Shown: in pieces, positions 10,668-22,881 of the stretch
Layout: every line of letters starts with the position of its first letter
Position numbering within the stretch: position 1 is the first letter of the stretch
Assembly (NCBI GenBank): GCA_002286855.1
Contig: NRSV01000011.1
Span: 496,001-560,000, forward strand
DNA from: Bipolaris cookei
Taxonomy: Eukaryota > Ascomycota > Dothideomycetes > Pleosporales > Pleosporaceae
Reading direction: 5' to 3'
Length of the DNA stretch: 64,000 bases
Program-made: the position numbers and the translations under genes
Notes under the pieces: model-generated
Databases searched by the model: none
What the model saw: only the letters and a program-made list of their open reading frames with translations
What the model was told of the DNA's origin: nothing

Positions 10668-12029
10668 ATGTCGATTGCATTGGAGGGGACGGGATTTCAC
10701 CCAACCATCACACAGCCAATTGTCAATGTGGAAGCTGGAGATGCAACAAATGGCTTCAAAACAGCGCTGGCTGTTGAAGTGCCTTTGATGGTATTAGCAA
10801 TCAGCACTGTCGTTCTCAGAGTCTATTCAAGATTAGCTATCAAGAGAAAACTTGCTGCAGATGACATTTTGATACTGCTAGGCACGGTATGTTCGAGTTG
10901 TGCCAAAGAACCCAAATCACCTTACCTTATAGTCGTTGCTAACAACGAACTAGGGAGCTGCTTTTGCACGCACCGTCATATCGTGCATGAGTGCAGAGGA
11001 TAACTGGGGCTATGATAGAAAAGGGTCCGTCTACAACAGCTAATGACATGGCGGGTCATGCTGATAGTTTTGATAGCCCTGATCGAACATCAGAAGTACC
11101 ATACTACCAGGTAGGACCCATGCTAGATCTCAAACTACCACGCTGACACACAACAGCACATCTTTGAAAGACGTGTCGCTTACCTCTTCGCTGTTACCTT
11201 CACTCGTTTTTCAGTCCTCGCATACTATCTGCGCATCTTCCCACCCGGGATGACATCGCTCCGAAAATGTTGTTACATTCTTCTTGCCATGGCCCTTGCG
11301 CACTTCATCGAAGTTCTTACCGTGCTCATTGTATACTGCGAAAACATTAGCAAGCTGTGGACCGACGACTGGCTCGACTTCACCGGATCGCAATGTTTCA
11401 GTTCCGCCGTATACAGCTACTCTGCAGCCATTGGCGACAGCATCATGGACAGCATGATATTTGCCCTCCCAATCATATACGTCTGGCAGCTCTCCAAGCT
11501 GAGCCTCCGCCAGCGCCTCGGTCTTGTCGTGATATTCGGCCTCGGCTTCACCGTCTGCGTAGTCGCCCTTCTCCAAATCCCCTTTATAAAGCGCCGAGAA
11601 AGCAACATGCAGTACTTTGGCTCCGCAGTCAACATCCTCATCTCCATCCAAATCTCCTTCGCCATAATTGCAGCCTCACTCCCCGATCTCCGCGCACTCA
11701 TAGCCCGGAAATTCTTTCAATTTTCTCCCCTCCACCACCGCAGCTTAGCTACAAACGACGGCCACCACCATCCCAGCGGAGGCTCCGAACGAGTCAGAAT
11801 CGGCATCTGGGACGCTGAGCAAGGTCCCCCAGCCCAAGGCGTGCCAGCAGAAAACACCCGCGGTGTCCCTGTAGGCAAAAAAGTATTTAGGAAACCAGAC
11901 TGGCTGCGCAACAGCATACCCGCGAGTTTAATGTCCACCATGATTACCCAGAACGAAGTCACTAGGCTTTCTACCGAGGAATCCCCGGTTCCGCCTCAGA
12001 TACCCGAGAAAGTCAAGACACCAAGTTGA
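10668..12029 (+). CDS. Rhodopsin-like (SAT4/PTH11-related) integral membrane protein
   Basis: Four exons (10668-10886, 10954-11024, 11068-11110, 11157-12029) give 401 residues. The order of features fits the fungal rhodopsin-domain family: an extracellular N-terminus, a first helix (TALAVEVPLMVLAISTVVLR), the conserved RKLAADDILILLGT loop, and the FERRVAYLFAVTFTRFSVLA and YYLRIFPP region. Then come IIYVWQLSKL, LGLVVIFGLGFTVCVVALLQ and a helix near ILISIQISFAIIAASLPDLR. A long hydrophilic tail follows. About seven helices are expected. Related proteins include PTH11-like receptors and the SAT4 family; many sit beside metabolic clusters, but functions are mostly unknown. Intron 2 (11025-11067) uses an unusual GTCCGT donor and is the weakest join, although it is needed to keep the frame. 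Expression and ligand cannot be inferred. Confidence 0.82.
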
Positions 12030-13472
12030 TGAACAGTCTGTTATTTTTGCGCTCAACAGATTATTCGCACATGGCTAGCGATGCGATACGAACGCCGCCG
12101 CCGCGGACGGCAGGCAGGCAGGCATATGTGGGGACTGAGGTGCGTAAGGTACCCATGCGTGCTTCGAGGAAAATCTTTACCTTTTATCGAAAGAGGTAGA
12201 AGGAGATGCTGCATTTACCGTGGAAGATGTACGTGAGTTGTGGGTAGGCTTTTACACTACTGCTACCGGACTAGTGGAGACGCAATGTTGGAATTCGTTT
12301 GATAGGTATCGCTTATTAGGACCATGTGCCGATAGACCAGGAGTCGCAATGGTTAGCATGCGGGTGACAAATACTCTTGCAGCGCCCTGAAGCTAATTGG
12401 GTAGCTGCTAAGTACTAGATGCGAGGATGGTCTTGAGATTTATATAGAAGCTATTTCGCACGAGGAAAGAAGACCTTTTTTCCCACTGTATCCGAGCAGG
12501 GAATGCAAGCATGGAACGGAGAATAAAAGCGACATGAGAATGGATTTACAGAATACCTATGCACAACAATATTCATATACCACTATATATAGAGAGTTGA
12601 AAAAAATCAAGATAGGATAGACCCTGAAAACCACATCCCGCATACCCTCGTGTCCACCGTTACCCCACTTCCCTTCTCTCCATCTGACACAGCACCTCCG
12701 GTACCGGTACCCGCACCGGTACCCGAAACCCCATCCATCTTCCCCTTCCCATTCCAGTCCTATCTCCCGAATCCCACCACCCAATCCAAAAAAAGCCCTC
12801 AAACTCTCCGCGCCCCCCTCTCTGTCTCTCTCCCCACAAATCGGCTATCGCCCGACGGGAAAGCCCCCCTCCCAAAAATCAAAGTATAACTACTAGCGCC
12901 GCTCACTAACGCATGCAGTGTAGCCGCTCATCCCTTTCCCCTGTCCATTTATTTGGCTTACTCAACCGGACATCAGCAATTGGTTTTATGAGAATAGATG
13001 GCGCTAATGCGGAGATAGACTGATGTGGTAGGAGGGTATGCAGGGTTTTGGGGCGGGTGCGATGATCGTGTGTGTATAGTGTGGATTTCTGAAACTCTTC
13101 GTAGCCGTTACTTGTTTTTGAGATGCGTATGGGCGGGGTCTAGGGGAAGATGGTATATACAGGTATGTTGAAAAAAAAGATGTGTTGAAGAGATGACCAT
13201 GCTTTGCTTTGCTTTGCTTTGCTGTCATGTGATGCTGAGTGTGAGCAGTACGATGCTCACATGCTTGGTGGAGATGGCGTGAGATCGAGTTTGGGTAAAG
13301 TGTATTTTTGGGTAGGGTTGTTGAGTTGAGGGAGAGGCCGGGCTAACACGGCGGATGAGATGTGGGGAAATGGTATAAATTTCGAGGTCCGCAGCTGGTG
13401 AGTACTGGATTTCGAGATTAATTAACAAATTTTTTTGAACAGAGGCAAGAAGTACTAGTGTTTAGTGGTGTA
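12030..13472. other. Intergenic region with short simple repeats
   Basis: These 1.4 kb carry several small tandem motifs: CAGG repeats near 12108-12124, GGTACC-containing repeats near 12698-12725, and a TTTGC run at 13202-13222. The frames at 12557-12889 are Pro/Ser- or Gly/Arg-rich and uninterrupted only because of composition bias. No gene or RNA is supported. Confidence 0.45.
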
Positions 13473-15377
13473 ATGGCTTTGTCATATGATTTCATCATTG
13501 TTGGCGGTATGTTTTTCTATCCTCAGCCTTTCTCCCATATGCACAACCTTGTTTTCTATTGCTTCATTTTCTTTACTGATGTACATCTTCTTTCAAAGCC
13601 GGTACCGCTGGACCCCTGTTGGCAGACCGCCTCACTCACACACACGCTGCACCCCGCGTTCTGCTTCTTGAAGCTGGCACTGTGCCCAGCGGCCCTTACC
13701 TACGCGCTCCGTATCACCGCTACCATGCGCCAGCACTGCGCCCAGATCTGGACCATGGCTATATCACCGAGCCCGAGGAAAAGCTGGGTGGACGCCAGAT
13801 TTCGTATACGCGCGGAAAGGGGTTGGGTGGGTGCAGTATGGTGAATTTTGCAGTATACCTATATGGTAGTAAGAGGGATTATGAGCGGTGGGATGAGCTT
13901 GTCAATGATGATGGAGAAGATGGAGAAGGCACCTTCAAGTGGGACAACGTAAAGAGAGGGTTTGAAAAGATTGAGAATTACGATTTCTCAGGCTCAAAGA
14001 CGTATCGCCACCTTGCTGACCCTTCATCGGGCCAACATGGAACCAAGGGTAAGTTAAATGTTGGGCTGCCGCCCATTCTGGAGACGGCTGTCCAGCCACA
14101 GATGGAGGCGCTTATGCAGGCGGGGGAAAAGTTGAATTTGGACCCAAACTCTGGAGATCCGGTAGGCATTAGTATTTTCCCAGCCACATATGCTAAGCAA
14201 GGGAGGTGTACGAGTGCGATTGCCCATTTGACTAATCCATCAAAAAATCTTGAGGTTTGGACGGATGCAAAGGTGACGAAATTGCTGTGGGAAGGGAAGA
14301 GAGTCGTTGGGGTTGTAACGGAGAATGGACGAGAAGGTATGTTTTGGTCCCTTCTTCAGACTTCGACTGAATGTGGAGTTGGATATGGGGGTCAGAGCAG
14401 CAAGGCGCTGATATACAGTAGCAACCGCCAAAAACGAAGTCATCATTTGCGCTGGAGCAATCGATTCACCTCGGCTGCTCCTTCTCAACGGTATCGGGCC
14501 CAAGTCCGAACTCGAAGCCCTCGGAATCGACGTCAAAGTGGACTTGCCCGGCGTAGGCAAAAATCTCCATGACCATGTCTTGACCTTTATAAGTGTCGAA
14601 GTCGCTGGAAGTGTCAACGACAAATACGCCTTTGAGAGCAACCCCGAAATCGTTGCTGAAGCAGAAAAGGCCTGGGAAAAGGATCATTCTGGCGCTTTGG
14701 CGATCCATAACTCAGCTCTATGGGGCGGGTTTCTCAAACTACAAGGACTGGAAACGTTCGAAGAGTACAAAGCACTGCCTAAGGATTTCCAGCAATTTCT
14801 TTCAAAAGACGAAGTCCCGACGTACGAGCTGATAGCAAACTCAGCTCTGTGGCCTCCCGGAACGAAGCTCACAGAAGGCAACACATATATGAGTTTCATT
14901 GCCTTCCTCATGAATCCGCAGTCGAGAGGCAGCGTGACTTTGCAATCCAAGGATGCAGCCGATAAGCCAGTCATCAAGCTCAATTACCTTACCCACCCAT
15001 ACGATGCCCGTGTATTCCGCGAAGCAATCCGAAACACATGGAATAAACTTACCACCTCGACCGCTCTTGCACCATACATTGTGCGCAGGATCCTTGGCCC
15101 AGAATCAATGTCGGATGAATCTATTGATGCATTCGCGAAAGAGAACGCCAATACGGTGTGGCATGCTGCTGGCACCTGCAAGATGGGAAAGAGTTACGAT
15201 AAAGAAGCAGTGGTAGATAAGAAATTCAAAGTGAGAGGCGTAGAAGGTCTGAGAGTGGTGGATATGAGTGTTGCGCCCGTTTCGACAAACAACCATACGC
15301 AGGCGACTGCTTATCTGATTGGGCAGATTGCCAGCGAAAGGTTGATCAAGGAGTACAGATTGGACAAAGTAGTTTAA
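13473..15377 (+). CDS. GMC-family (glucose-methanol-choline) FAD oxidoreductase, intracellular
   Basis: Three exons (13473-13506, 13599-14336, 14419-15377) give 576 residues. The first intron splits the dinucleotide-binding motif: the spliced text reads DFIIVGAGTAGPLLADRL, a perfect GxGxxG. GMC signature 1 is seen in YTRGKGLGGCSMVNF, and signature 2 in GAIDSPRLLLLNGIGP, directly after the second intron. The active-site His is in VWHAAGTCKMG, and the second catalytic His/Asn region is VAPVSTNNHTQATAY. Length matches the family (550-650). The absence of a signal peptide argues against a secreted aryl-alcohol or glucose oxidase and for an intracellular alcohol or choline-type dehydrogenase. The substrate is unknown. 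The first coding exon is only 34 nt; its intron (92 nt) has a GTATGT donor. Confidence 0.93.
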
Positions 15378-16375
15378 GAGAAAGTTGTAGAGGAGATGGT
15401 TGACGCCTGAAATTAGACACCCTTGCTGTTTCTTTTATTGTAAGTGATATCATGTGTAATCGTTGTGATCCTGGAGCAAGGAAAAAAGTAGGAGACATGA
15501 CACGGGCTGCTTGTACAAAAGCGACTGAAACTCTTAGATGTGTCAAAGAAAAAGTACATATTCATCATGGTGTAGGGTGGCAATTGTACAGCAAAATTGA
15601 GAAGGGAGAATCGAAGAGCGCAGGATGACGTGCATGACTTGCCACTATGCCAAAAACGGCATGGTCATACCTGTTTGTGAACGGTGAATCTCGTCAAACT
15701 GGGGGGCTGGGGGCAAGATCTCAGTATCGTCATGGCAATTTATTCGAGATGCAAAAGCTAGCCAATATACCCCATGGCAATAATGTGTAGTGGAGAATGA
15801 GGCGACAAGAAGCGTGCCCTAAAATGACGGGTTCACTGCATGCACTGCGTAACCCTCAGCCTTGAGCGGGGACGGCTAGCCTGGGCGCTTCAATTGTTCG
15901 CTACCACGCCCGTTCCGCCATCACGCTATTATGGAAATACAAACCTAATCAAGAAAACTGCCATGGCATAGCTGCTAGGGCATCTTTTAGCCATGGCAGA
16001 GATTTCTGCGATACGGACAGACCGAGAGACGAGCTCCAACGTACGGACAAGGCCTAGTGCCGCTGCTCGACGATGTCATACAGTATGCCAGGATGATAAG
16101 ATGGCAACCAATGAGCTCTCCGTCGCTAAATGTCTACCGCCTCGGAGCCTGATGCTGTTGGACGGACGGTAGTTGCATCAATGAACATGATCCTAGTATC
16201 CGCCGCTTAGACCCGTTTTCACCAGTAGCTCGAGCGTGGCGCGGAAGGGACGCACTTCCCCACCCATATAACACACTGTCCCACAGTACCGGCTTGTAAC
16301 TTCGACTTCGCCCATCCCGCACGCAAGTTCCTGAGGACCAACTTCTGAAAGCCGGTTCCGATATCTACAGCCAAC
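15378..16375. other. Intergenic region
   Basis: The 3' flank of the GMC gene and the promoter of the MFS gene. No coding frame with domain or splice support is visible, and no tRNA-like fold was recognised. Confidence 0.45.
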
Positions 16376-18336
16376 ATGGACGTTAACCACCCCGGGAGTA
16401 AAGAAGATTACGTTGCCGGCAATGACAAATTCCCAGTCGACACGTCAATTCCCGAGCGCAAGACTGGAAATTCCAGCGAAGATGAGAAAATTGTTGCGAC
16501 CAAATCCCACCCTCAGGTTGAAATTCCTATCTACAATGACGTCGAGCGTGTCGATCAGACAGATCTATCCTTTGCTGCAATTCTCAAGGGCACTGCCGCG
16601 AACCCGCTCAACGTGTTCGAAAAGAAAGCAGCACTCATCAATGTTGAAATAGACAAATTTGGGATGGGCAAATACCAGATATGCATCTGGTTTCTCTGTG
16701 GCTTCGGTTACTTTCTTGATCTTGCTTGGGCTCAAGGTGTTGGTTTGATTGTCACTTCCATTTACCAAGAAGTGAGTATCCGAAGAGCATTCAATGATAT
16801 ATGCCTGACGTAAAATATAGATGGATGTCCCTGCCCCGGAGCAAGGGAACATATTTTCCATTGCCAACGCAGGCTTGGCTGTAGGTGCACTCTTCTTCGG
16901 CCTCGCAGTAGATATCATTGGTCGCAAATGGGCTTTCAACTTGACTTGCCTGATTACTTCGATCTTCGGACTCTTGTTGGTACGTTTCCTGATCTCGAAA
17001 TCAACTCTCCTTCCCTAACATTCAACCAGGCTGCTCCCAAATTCAACTATAGTGCGATATGTGCTATCTATTTCCTCGCATCGCTAGGCTTAGGAGGCAA
17101 TATTCCCATCGACGCTACCATTGCTCTTGAATTTCTGCCACACAACCGACGCTTTCTCGTTGCACTTCTATCTATGTGGCAACCTATTGGAGTTGCCGTT
17201 GCATCTGTCATCGCTTATGGCACAACAGCAAAGTGGCGCTGTGACCCTAACCTGCCGTCTTGCGTGCGCGCTGGTGACGGTGAAGCTTGCTGCACAGTCG
17301 ACGACAACATGGGTTGGCGCTACAATGTCATTGTTCTCGGCTCCATGACGTTGGCAGTATTCTTCCTTCGTTTCTTCGTCTTCCGTTTCCACGAATCGCC
17401 CAAGTTTTTGCTTGCTAGGGGCAAAGAGGCTGAAGCCATTGAGGTTCTCCATAAAATCGCCAAGTTCAATAAGCAGCCGCCGCCAACATTGACGGTGGAC
17501 ATGTTTGCTGCTATTGATGATGCAGCCACCAATGCAACATCTGGCGCACATGTTAGAGCAGAAGCACCTGCAGGAACCAAAGCGACAACGAAGAAAGTTA
17601 TCCAAGGCTTTGGCAAGGAATTGAAGCGTCTCAAAGGCATCTTTGACAACAAGCTATCTGCTTACATCTTCATTTTGCTGGCACTTACCTACATGGTAAA
17701 TAGGATAATCCAACTTCGTATCAGCTTACTAAGTATGTTCTAGGGAGACTACTGGTCGTTCAACCTTGCAGGAGCTTTCCTCCCTATCATCCTATACAAC
17801 AACAATGTCTCAGACGGCAGATCAAGCGTGAGCGATACTTACGAACAGTACATGATAATTTATTTCCCTGGCATCATTGGTGCAATCCTTGCGCTATTTT
17901 CTGTCCAGATGCCATTGCTAGGCCGGAAATGGTCGCTTGTCTTTTCTGCTCTCTGTCAGGGAATTTCCATGGCCATGTACACACAGGTATCTTCGACAGC
18001 AGCATACGTTGGTCTGAACGCTCTCGAGTACATTATGCAAACGGTTAGTGGCATGGAAAATGTATTTGTGTTCGCATACTAATGGGCCCATAGTATTTCA
18101 ACGCTGTTCTGTATGCATCTGCCCCAGAACTCTTCGATACCGTTTACCGAGGAAGCGTCAGTGGCATTCTGTCGTGCCTAGGCCGCATTGCTGGAATCGT
18201 CGCACCTTATGCTGGTGCTCAATTCCTTGCAGAAAAAAGCGCGGGTATCCTTTGGCTGGGTGCTGGTGGTATCTGGCTTTCCGCGCTACTAATGTGCTTC
18301 TTGCCAGTGGAGATGAGGAACAGGCAGATGTTCTAG
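16376..18336 (+). CDS. MFS transporter of the SVOP-like / sugar-acid permease type
   Basis: Five exons (16376-16771, 16821-16979, 17030-17695, 17744-18043, 18094-18336) give 587 residues. After a ~95-residue hydrophilic N-terminus, twelve membrane segments can be counted. They begin with YQICIWFLCGFGYFLDLAW and the major-facilitator loop GLAVDIIGRKWAF. GGNIPIDATIALEFLPHNRR is the family's helix 4 motif, and the second repeat has LLGRKWSLVFSALC. The large cytosolic loop between helices 6 and 7 carries a Cys pair and a Lys-rich stretch. This architecture is typical of fungal SVOP-like permeases for organic anions and carboxylates. The five introns-plus-exons keep frame throughout, all introns being 48-50 nt. 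The gene converges on the FAD oxidase gene at 18622, with only 285 nt between stops. The transported substrate is not known. Confidence 0.92.
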
Positions 18337-18621
18337 ACGAATACGGCGCCTTTTACGGCGCCGAGTTCCGATTAGAGAAGTCATTCCTGATACCCTAGTA
18401 CTTTAGATTCGAATAAAATGGTTATAGACGTATGCTGTGTTAGAAAACACCTCTGCGGATTATATCTATGCTAGATTCATCACAAACTATCCTACCGCCA
18501 GTGATGCAGCTTCTGCAGCCGGGGTATTATCGAAGTAACGGAACGCTATCATCAGAGGCGCTAGAAAGAAACAGATGAATACATTTCTGAAACCGAACAT
18601 CAATTCTTCTCTGGCTCCAAC

Positions 18622-20103
18622 TCAATCCTCGGCAATCATATCAGTCCTCCCTCTAAATCTACACTTCTCCATCCTCTCCTTCGATATCAAAAAACTCTCT
18701 GGAAACCACTCCGGCACCCCCTTCACACCACCTCCCTCAATCATCTCCACCAAAGCCTTCGCCGACTTCAAACAAAGCACCATCCCATGCCCATTAAATC
18801 CAGCCGACACCCACATCCCCTTTTTCCCAGGGACCTCACCTACAAACGGCTGTCCATCAGCCGTAGCCCCCATAATCCCCGTCCACTCCTTCTCCACACG
18901 CTTCTCTGCCTCAGCATCCGATGTCTCGCCCCAGTTCTCCGCGCCGTGGTACCCCGTTAGGGTTTCGCGGAGGTATGCGGAAATAGCTGGGTTCAATGAG
19001 GCGTCATCTACGATTCCGAATTCGCTTGCGCCACCGTCGGGGAGACGCGCTAGACCGCCTCCGATGACGATGTGCTGGCCGCCGTCAGGAAGAGGACGCG
19101 GAATCATGTATTCGTAGCCGTCGCGGCCGATGAAGGAGTATGTTGTGGGGAGTGGGGTGGGGAGTTTGGTAGCGCTCCCGGGACGTTGCACGATGATTTG
19201 TCCGCGCATGGGGACTATGGCGCCTTGGAGTTCTTTGAGGATGTACGGTGTGTAGCCGTTTGATGCGACGATGACGTGAGCTGTTGAAATGGTGTTGTGT
19301 TTGGTTATGATATCCCATCGGGCGATGCTGCCGTCGCCAGTTTCTTGAGATGGCCGTATGTTATCGACTGTTGTGTTTGTGCATAGCTGCAGGCCTTTCT
19401 TGACGCATCCTGATAATACACCAGTAGTAAAGCGGTATGCGTGCACGCGGCCTGCGACGTATTCAAAAGCTCCTTCCAGCTTCTCTTGTTCTTTTAGTGT
19501 GGAATTAGAGAACTCTGAGGCAACAAAGAATTGTTTCTGAACTTGTGCTGTATCTTCATGGATTTGGTACCACGCAGCTTTACCGACTTCTTTCTCATGA
19601 TCCTCGGTGTCATCACGCAATGCCTGGATAGCTGTTTTTCCCGTCTCAAAAGCAGATTTATCGTAGATAAGGTCGACAGTGTTGCAAAGTTTGTTTTCGC
19701 AGTCGATGCCCAATGTTTCGGCTAGTTGATGCGTTTCGATGATGTTTGCGTACTCTAGTCTTGCAATCCTGAGCGCCTCTTGTTTGCCGAGGGTCTTAAC
19801 ATGTTGCATATAAGTCCGATAACTTGCTGCTTTCGTATGCCCGCCATTACGCCCTGTCGCACCGGAACAGATTTCACGTGCTTCCAACATCACTATACGT
19901 GCATCTGGTCTCTTTTCGAGAAGGTTGTAAGCGATCATAGTACCCGAGATACCAGAACCAATGATGGCATAATCGTAAGATTTGGTAGGCTTATCGGTAT
20001 CGGGTTCGATGACATTGGCAAGGGGCGATCGTGGAACTTGCCAATATGAAGGTAGAGGATTTGCGACTGGTGGTAAGACAGGGATACTGGCTCGTTGCTC
20101 CAT
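18622..20103 (-). CDS. DAO-type FAD-dependent amine/amino-acid oxidase (OrdL-like)
   Basis: An intronless gene of 493 residues. The FAD-binding Rossmann motif YDYAIIGSGISGTMIAY lies near residue 45. The family hallmark SGATGRNGGH follows near 82, and the C-terminal FAD/substrate-closing region contains ADGQPFVGEVPGKKGMWVSA then GFNGHGMVLC. Such enzymes oxidise secondary or primary amines and amino acids (sarcosine, glutamylputrescine and similar) with release of H2O2. The reading frame extends upstream only through TTG; the first ATG is at 20103, so that start is used. It is divergent from the 2-hydroxyacid dehydrogenase (772 nt between starts) and convergent with an MFS transporter, which suggests one uptake and catabolic unit. 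The exact substrate is unknown. Confidence 0.9.
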   Translation of the reverse strand: MEQRASIPVLPPVANPLPSYWQVPRSPLANVIEPDTDKPTKSYDYAIIGSGISGTMIAYNLLEKRPDARIVMLEAREICSGATGRNGGHTKAASYRTYMQHVKTLGKQEALRIARLEYANIIETHQLAETLGIDCENKLCNTVDLIYDKSAFETGKTAIQALRDDTEDHEKEVGKAAWYQIHEDTAQVQKQFFVASEFSNSTLKEQEKLEGAFEYVAGRVHAYRFTTGVLSGCVKKGLQLCTNTTVDNIRPSQETGDGSIARWDIITKHNTISTAHVIVASNGYTPYILKELQGAIVPMRGQIIVQRPGSATKLPTPLPTTYSFIGRDGYEYMIPRPLPDGGQHIVIGGGLARLPDGGASEFGIVDDASLNPAISAYLRETLTGYHGAENWGETSDAEAEKRVEKEWTGIMGATADGQPFVGEVPGKKGMWVSAGFNGHGMVLCLKSAKALVEMIEGGGVKGVPEWFPESFLISKERMEKCRFRGRTDMIAED

Positions 20104-20875
20104 GGTAGTTTCAGATCGTTGACGATATGATTGCTTCCTTGGTGTTTCAATAAAGTATTGTATTTTCTCATTCACTGTCAATTTGCGTGTGTGTCAAAGG
20201 ACACAGTACAAAAAACTTATGGGAAGATAGGTGTGGAAGTTATAGTACAGGCCGATGGTGGGGTTAGGTACGGGTCGGCTAAACATTCTTCTTTGAGTTA
20301 GTTAGACGCGTCGACTGTATCTGTCACTGTAGTCCCCGCAAATCCAACGACACGAAGACTGCTTTGGGGTCTCGAATGCTTAGAATTATCATGTAAAGAG
20401 CTTTGTTATGGCTAACCATCTACTTCATATTAGTAGCAGATATCCCAATCAGGTAGTAAAGGCACCGAAGTAAGAGTTGAAGAGATATGTAATAGAGCTC
20501 ATTGTTGAGAATATTCAGCGAGACCGTAGCAACTGAGAAGAACTCATGGTCCTATCAACGGATATGTGTTTGCATCAGTGTTGAAAATGTCCTGATGAGA
20601 GCAAAGGGTGTGGGTCTCTTTAAACCGCTGACATGCCTGCTTATTGGCGGAAAGATCGGGGTAAAGATAACCGATCGTGATGTACAAAGATTGAATCATT
20701 ATTCTAGAAGAGTTGCACAGATCTTGTGCTAATGCAAAGGCTATTACAACTGTCGTCGCAACTAACCCACCATCTTGGACGCACTGAAGACCAGGTGGGC
20801 ATAGGCAGGACTAGTAATTCTACCCCGCTTCGGATCGATCACGGCAACTGTGCAACCATAAACACGTATCCCAAC
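20104..20875. promoter_or_regulatory. Shared divergent promoter region, FAD oxidase / 2-hydroxyacid dehydrogenase
   Basis: These 772 nt separate the two start codons. No coding frame with support lies between them, so the region must hold both promoters. A GATAAG-like (GATA factor) hexamer is visible at about 20664-20669 (AAAGATAACC), but a single short motif is weak evidence for nitrogen control. Shared regulation is inference. Confidence 0.4.
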
Positions 20876-21951
20876 ATGGCGAAGACCAAAGTCATTGTCA
20901 CACGCCAGCTCATCGATGAGGCTCAGAAATTACTAGATGCGAAGAATGAGAGCTTGGAGATTGTGCAATGGCAGTCGGAAAAGGTAAGTCCCCGTTCGAA
21001 AGCAGCAAGGTTGCAGACAGCTAATGTACATGTATGCAGCCCTGCGACAGATCTTGGCTGCTGCAAAATGTCAAAGGAGCAACTGGAATTCTGGTGATGT
21101 TAACGGATAAGGTTGATGAAGAGCTTCTAGAGGCTGCTGGGCCTCAACTGAAAGCAATTGCCTCTTTCTCCGTCGGCACCGACCACGTTGACCGAGATGC
21201 TCTGAAGAAGCGCAACATACGTCTTGGCTACACCCCAACATGCCTTACCGATGCCGTTGCAGATCTCACTGTCATGCTCATTCTGATGGCGCAAAGAAGA
21301 GGTGGAGAGTCTATTGCGAAAGTCGCCAGGGGTGAGTGGCCACAAATGCCGTGGCACCCTCTGCTCATGACCGGTCCACAAATTCGAGGCTCGACAGTAG
21401 GGTTTCTGGGGTTCGGACGAATTGCACAAGCTTCCCTACAGAGGCTCTTACCCTTTGGTATCAAGCGCGTCATCTATCACACATCTAAGCCTGGACAACC
21501 CACCAAAGAGGACCATTTCGGTCTACTCCAGAACTCCAGCATTCCTATCGAGCCTGCCACAAGCGCTGGTCAGCTCGCTAAAGAAAGCGACATTGTAATT
21601 GTTGGATGCGCTTTAACTCCATCGACTAAACACCTAATCAATACGGACTTCTTCTCAAAGATGAAGAAATTTTCCGTCATTGTCAATATCGCTCGTGGCC
21701 CCATCATCGACACCAATGCTTTGGTCAAAGCGCTGGATGAAGAGCAAATCTTTGGTGCTGGTCTGGATGTGATAGAGAATGAGCCAAACATTACAGCAGA
21801 TCATCCGATCTTGAAGCAGCCGAGAGCTGTTCTTGTACCGCATATTGGAAGTGCGACAATAGAGACACGTGAGCAGATGGCGACTGAGAGCGTGAAGAAT
21901 CTGCTTGCAGGTTTATCAGGAGAGGAGATGATAAATGAGTTGCATCTTTGA
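20876..21951 (+). CDS. D-isomer 2-hydroxyacid dehydrogenase (glyoxylate/hydroxypyruvate reductase-like)
   Basis: Two exons (20876-20983, 21040-21951) give 339 residues. The catalytic-domain start is MAKTKVIVTRQLIDEAQ. The NAD(P)-binding motif is GSTVGFLGFGRIAQASLQRL near residue 175. The family signature VNIARGPIIDTNALVKAL contains the substrate-binding Arg. The Glu of the Arg-Glu-His triad lies in VIENEP, and the His in LVPHIGSATIETREQM. Enzymes with this arrangement reduce glyoxylate, hydroxypyruvate or related 2-keto acids, or oxidise D-2-hydroxyacids. It is divergent from the amine oxidase, whose reaction on a glycine-type amine could yield glyoxylate, so the two may act in sequence; this is inference. 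The 56-nt intron has a GTAAGT donor and a CTAAT branch. Confidence 0.92.
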
Positions 21952-22058
21952 GGTACGGTAGGATTACATTGGTGGACGGTGGATATTCCAAAGATAGTCA
22001 TGTGATCTACTGATTTAGAATTTATTGTACTCGTGCTATTCGAAATCAATGAAAGTTT

Positions 22059-22323
22059 TTACAACTCTTGTCCTCGAGGCGCTTCTAATTGTTTCAGCTT
22101 TTCATATGTTAGCAACACATTGTGGAAACTGTAGTAACTCACATACCCATTTATCCAAGACAACTTCCGAGGCTATTTGTAACCTCAGCTTCAACGCATC
22201 TCCGAATCTCTTGCCAAATGGTCGTTCATCGAATCTTTGCAAAGCCGCATATATGAGTGTAAATGTAATACAAAACTCAACTATTGCTGCAATGATTACC
22301 AAGACGATCAGTGCAGGGTGCAT
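22059..22323 (-). CDS. Tiny single-helix membrane protein, 71 residues, spliced
   Basis: Exon 1 (22147-22323) and exon 2 (22059-22097) join across a 49-nt intron with a GTATGT donor, a GCTAAC branch point and an AAG acceptor. The frame closes to a stop 13 codons later. The product opens MHPALIVLVIIAAIVEF, one strong membrane helix of ~25 residues. An Arg/Lys/Glu-rich amphipathic stretch (ERPFGKRFGDALKLRLQIA) follows, and the end is LKQLEAPRGQEL. No family is recognised. The well-formed intron is the main reason to accept a gene this small. The overlapping plus-strand frame at 22025-22438 lacks any such support. The gene sits tail-to-tail with the 2-hydroxyacid dehydrogenase. An upstream exon cannot be excluded. 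Confidence 0.5.
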
Positions 22324-22881
22324 CTTGTGGATATGGAAATTCAAGTCGTATGTGGGTTTTGATACAGTAGCCCTAAGATTTTTTGACTATCCTAGAAAAG
22401 AGGCACAACCCAGGATTTTGATATTTCAGTCTGGCTGAGTTGTACGATGTGCTTCGATGTGTTTCGTTTTCAGAGTCGCAATATAAGCTCACTGAAAACT
22501 CCAATGTAATTCGGTCTTTCGTCCGCTTGGAGGTCTCCTTGCTTGTTGTATGAGAGATGCCTGATAAATAAGAAGAGATTTTATGCGTGAGTTTCTGGTT
22601 ATAGTGCCAATAATTACTTTGCAAGTACAGAGTAGTGAATAGCCTCATGGTGAACCGAAAATTAAGAACCGAAAGACCATAACTCCTGTACCTGTGACTG
22701 ACATACTCAAAAAGCGGCTGCAAACAGATCAAATAGAAATCACATTTCACGAACCTTTGCTCTGTATATGAAATTCAACTGTCGCGTTTTCCGTGAATTC
22801 TGAAGTTAATCATTAAATACTAGGCTAGGGTATTGACAAAAACTCTCTTTATCTACACTGCGCCCCTAAAATATACGTTGC
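22324..22881. other. Intergenic region
   Basis: A/T-rich sequence between the tiny membrane protein gene and the 3' end of the secreted oxidase gene. The minus-strand frame at 22373-22750 reads as Tyr/Ser/Thr-rich text with no domain or intron. Nothing else is recognised. Confidence 0.4.

Noticed and set aside
22025..22438. Plus-strand 137-residue frame with hydrophobic stretches
   Set aside because: It is antisense to the better supported spliced minus-strand micro-protein and has no intron or domain of its own.
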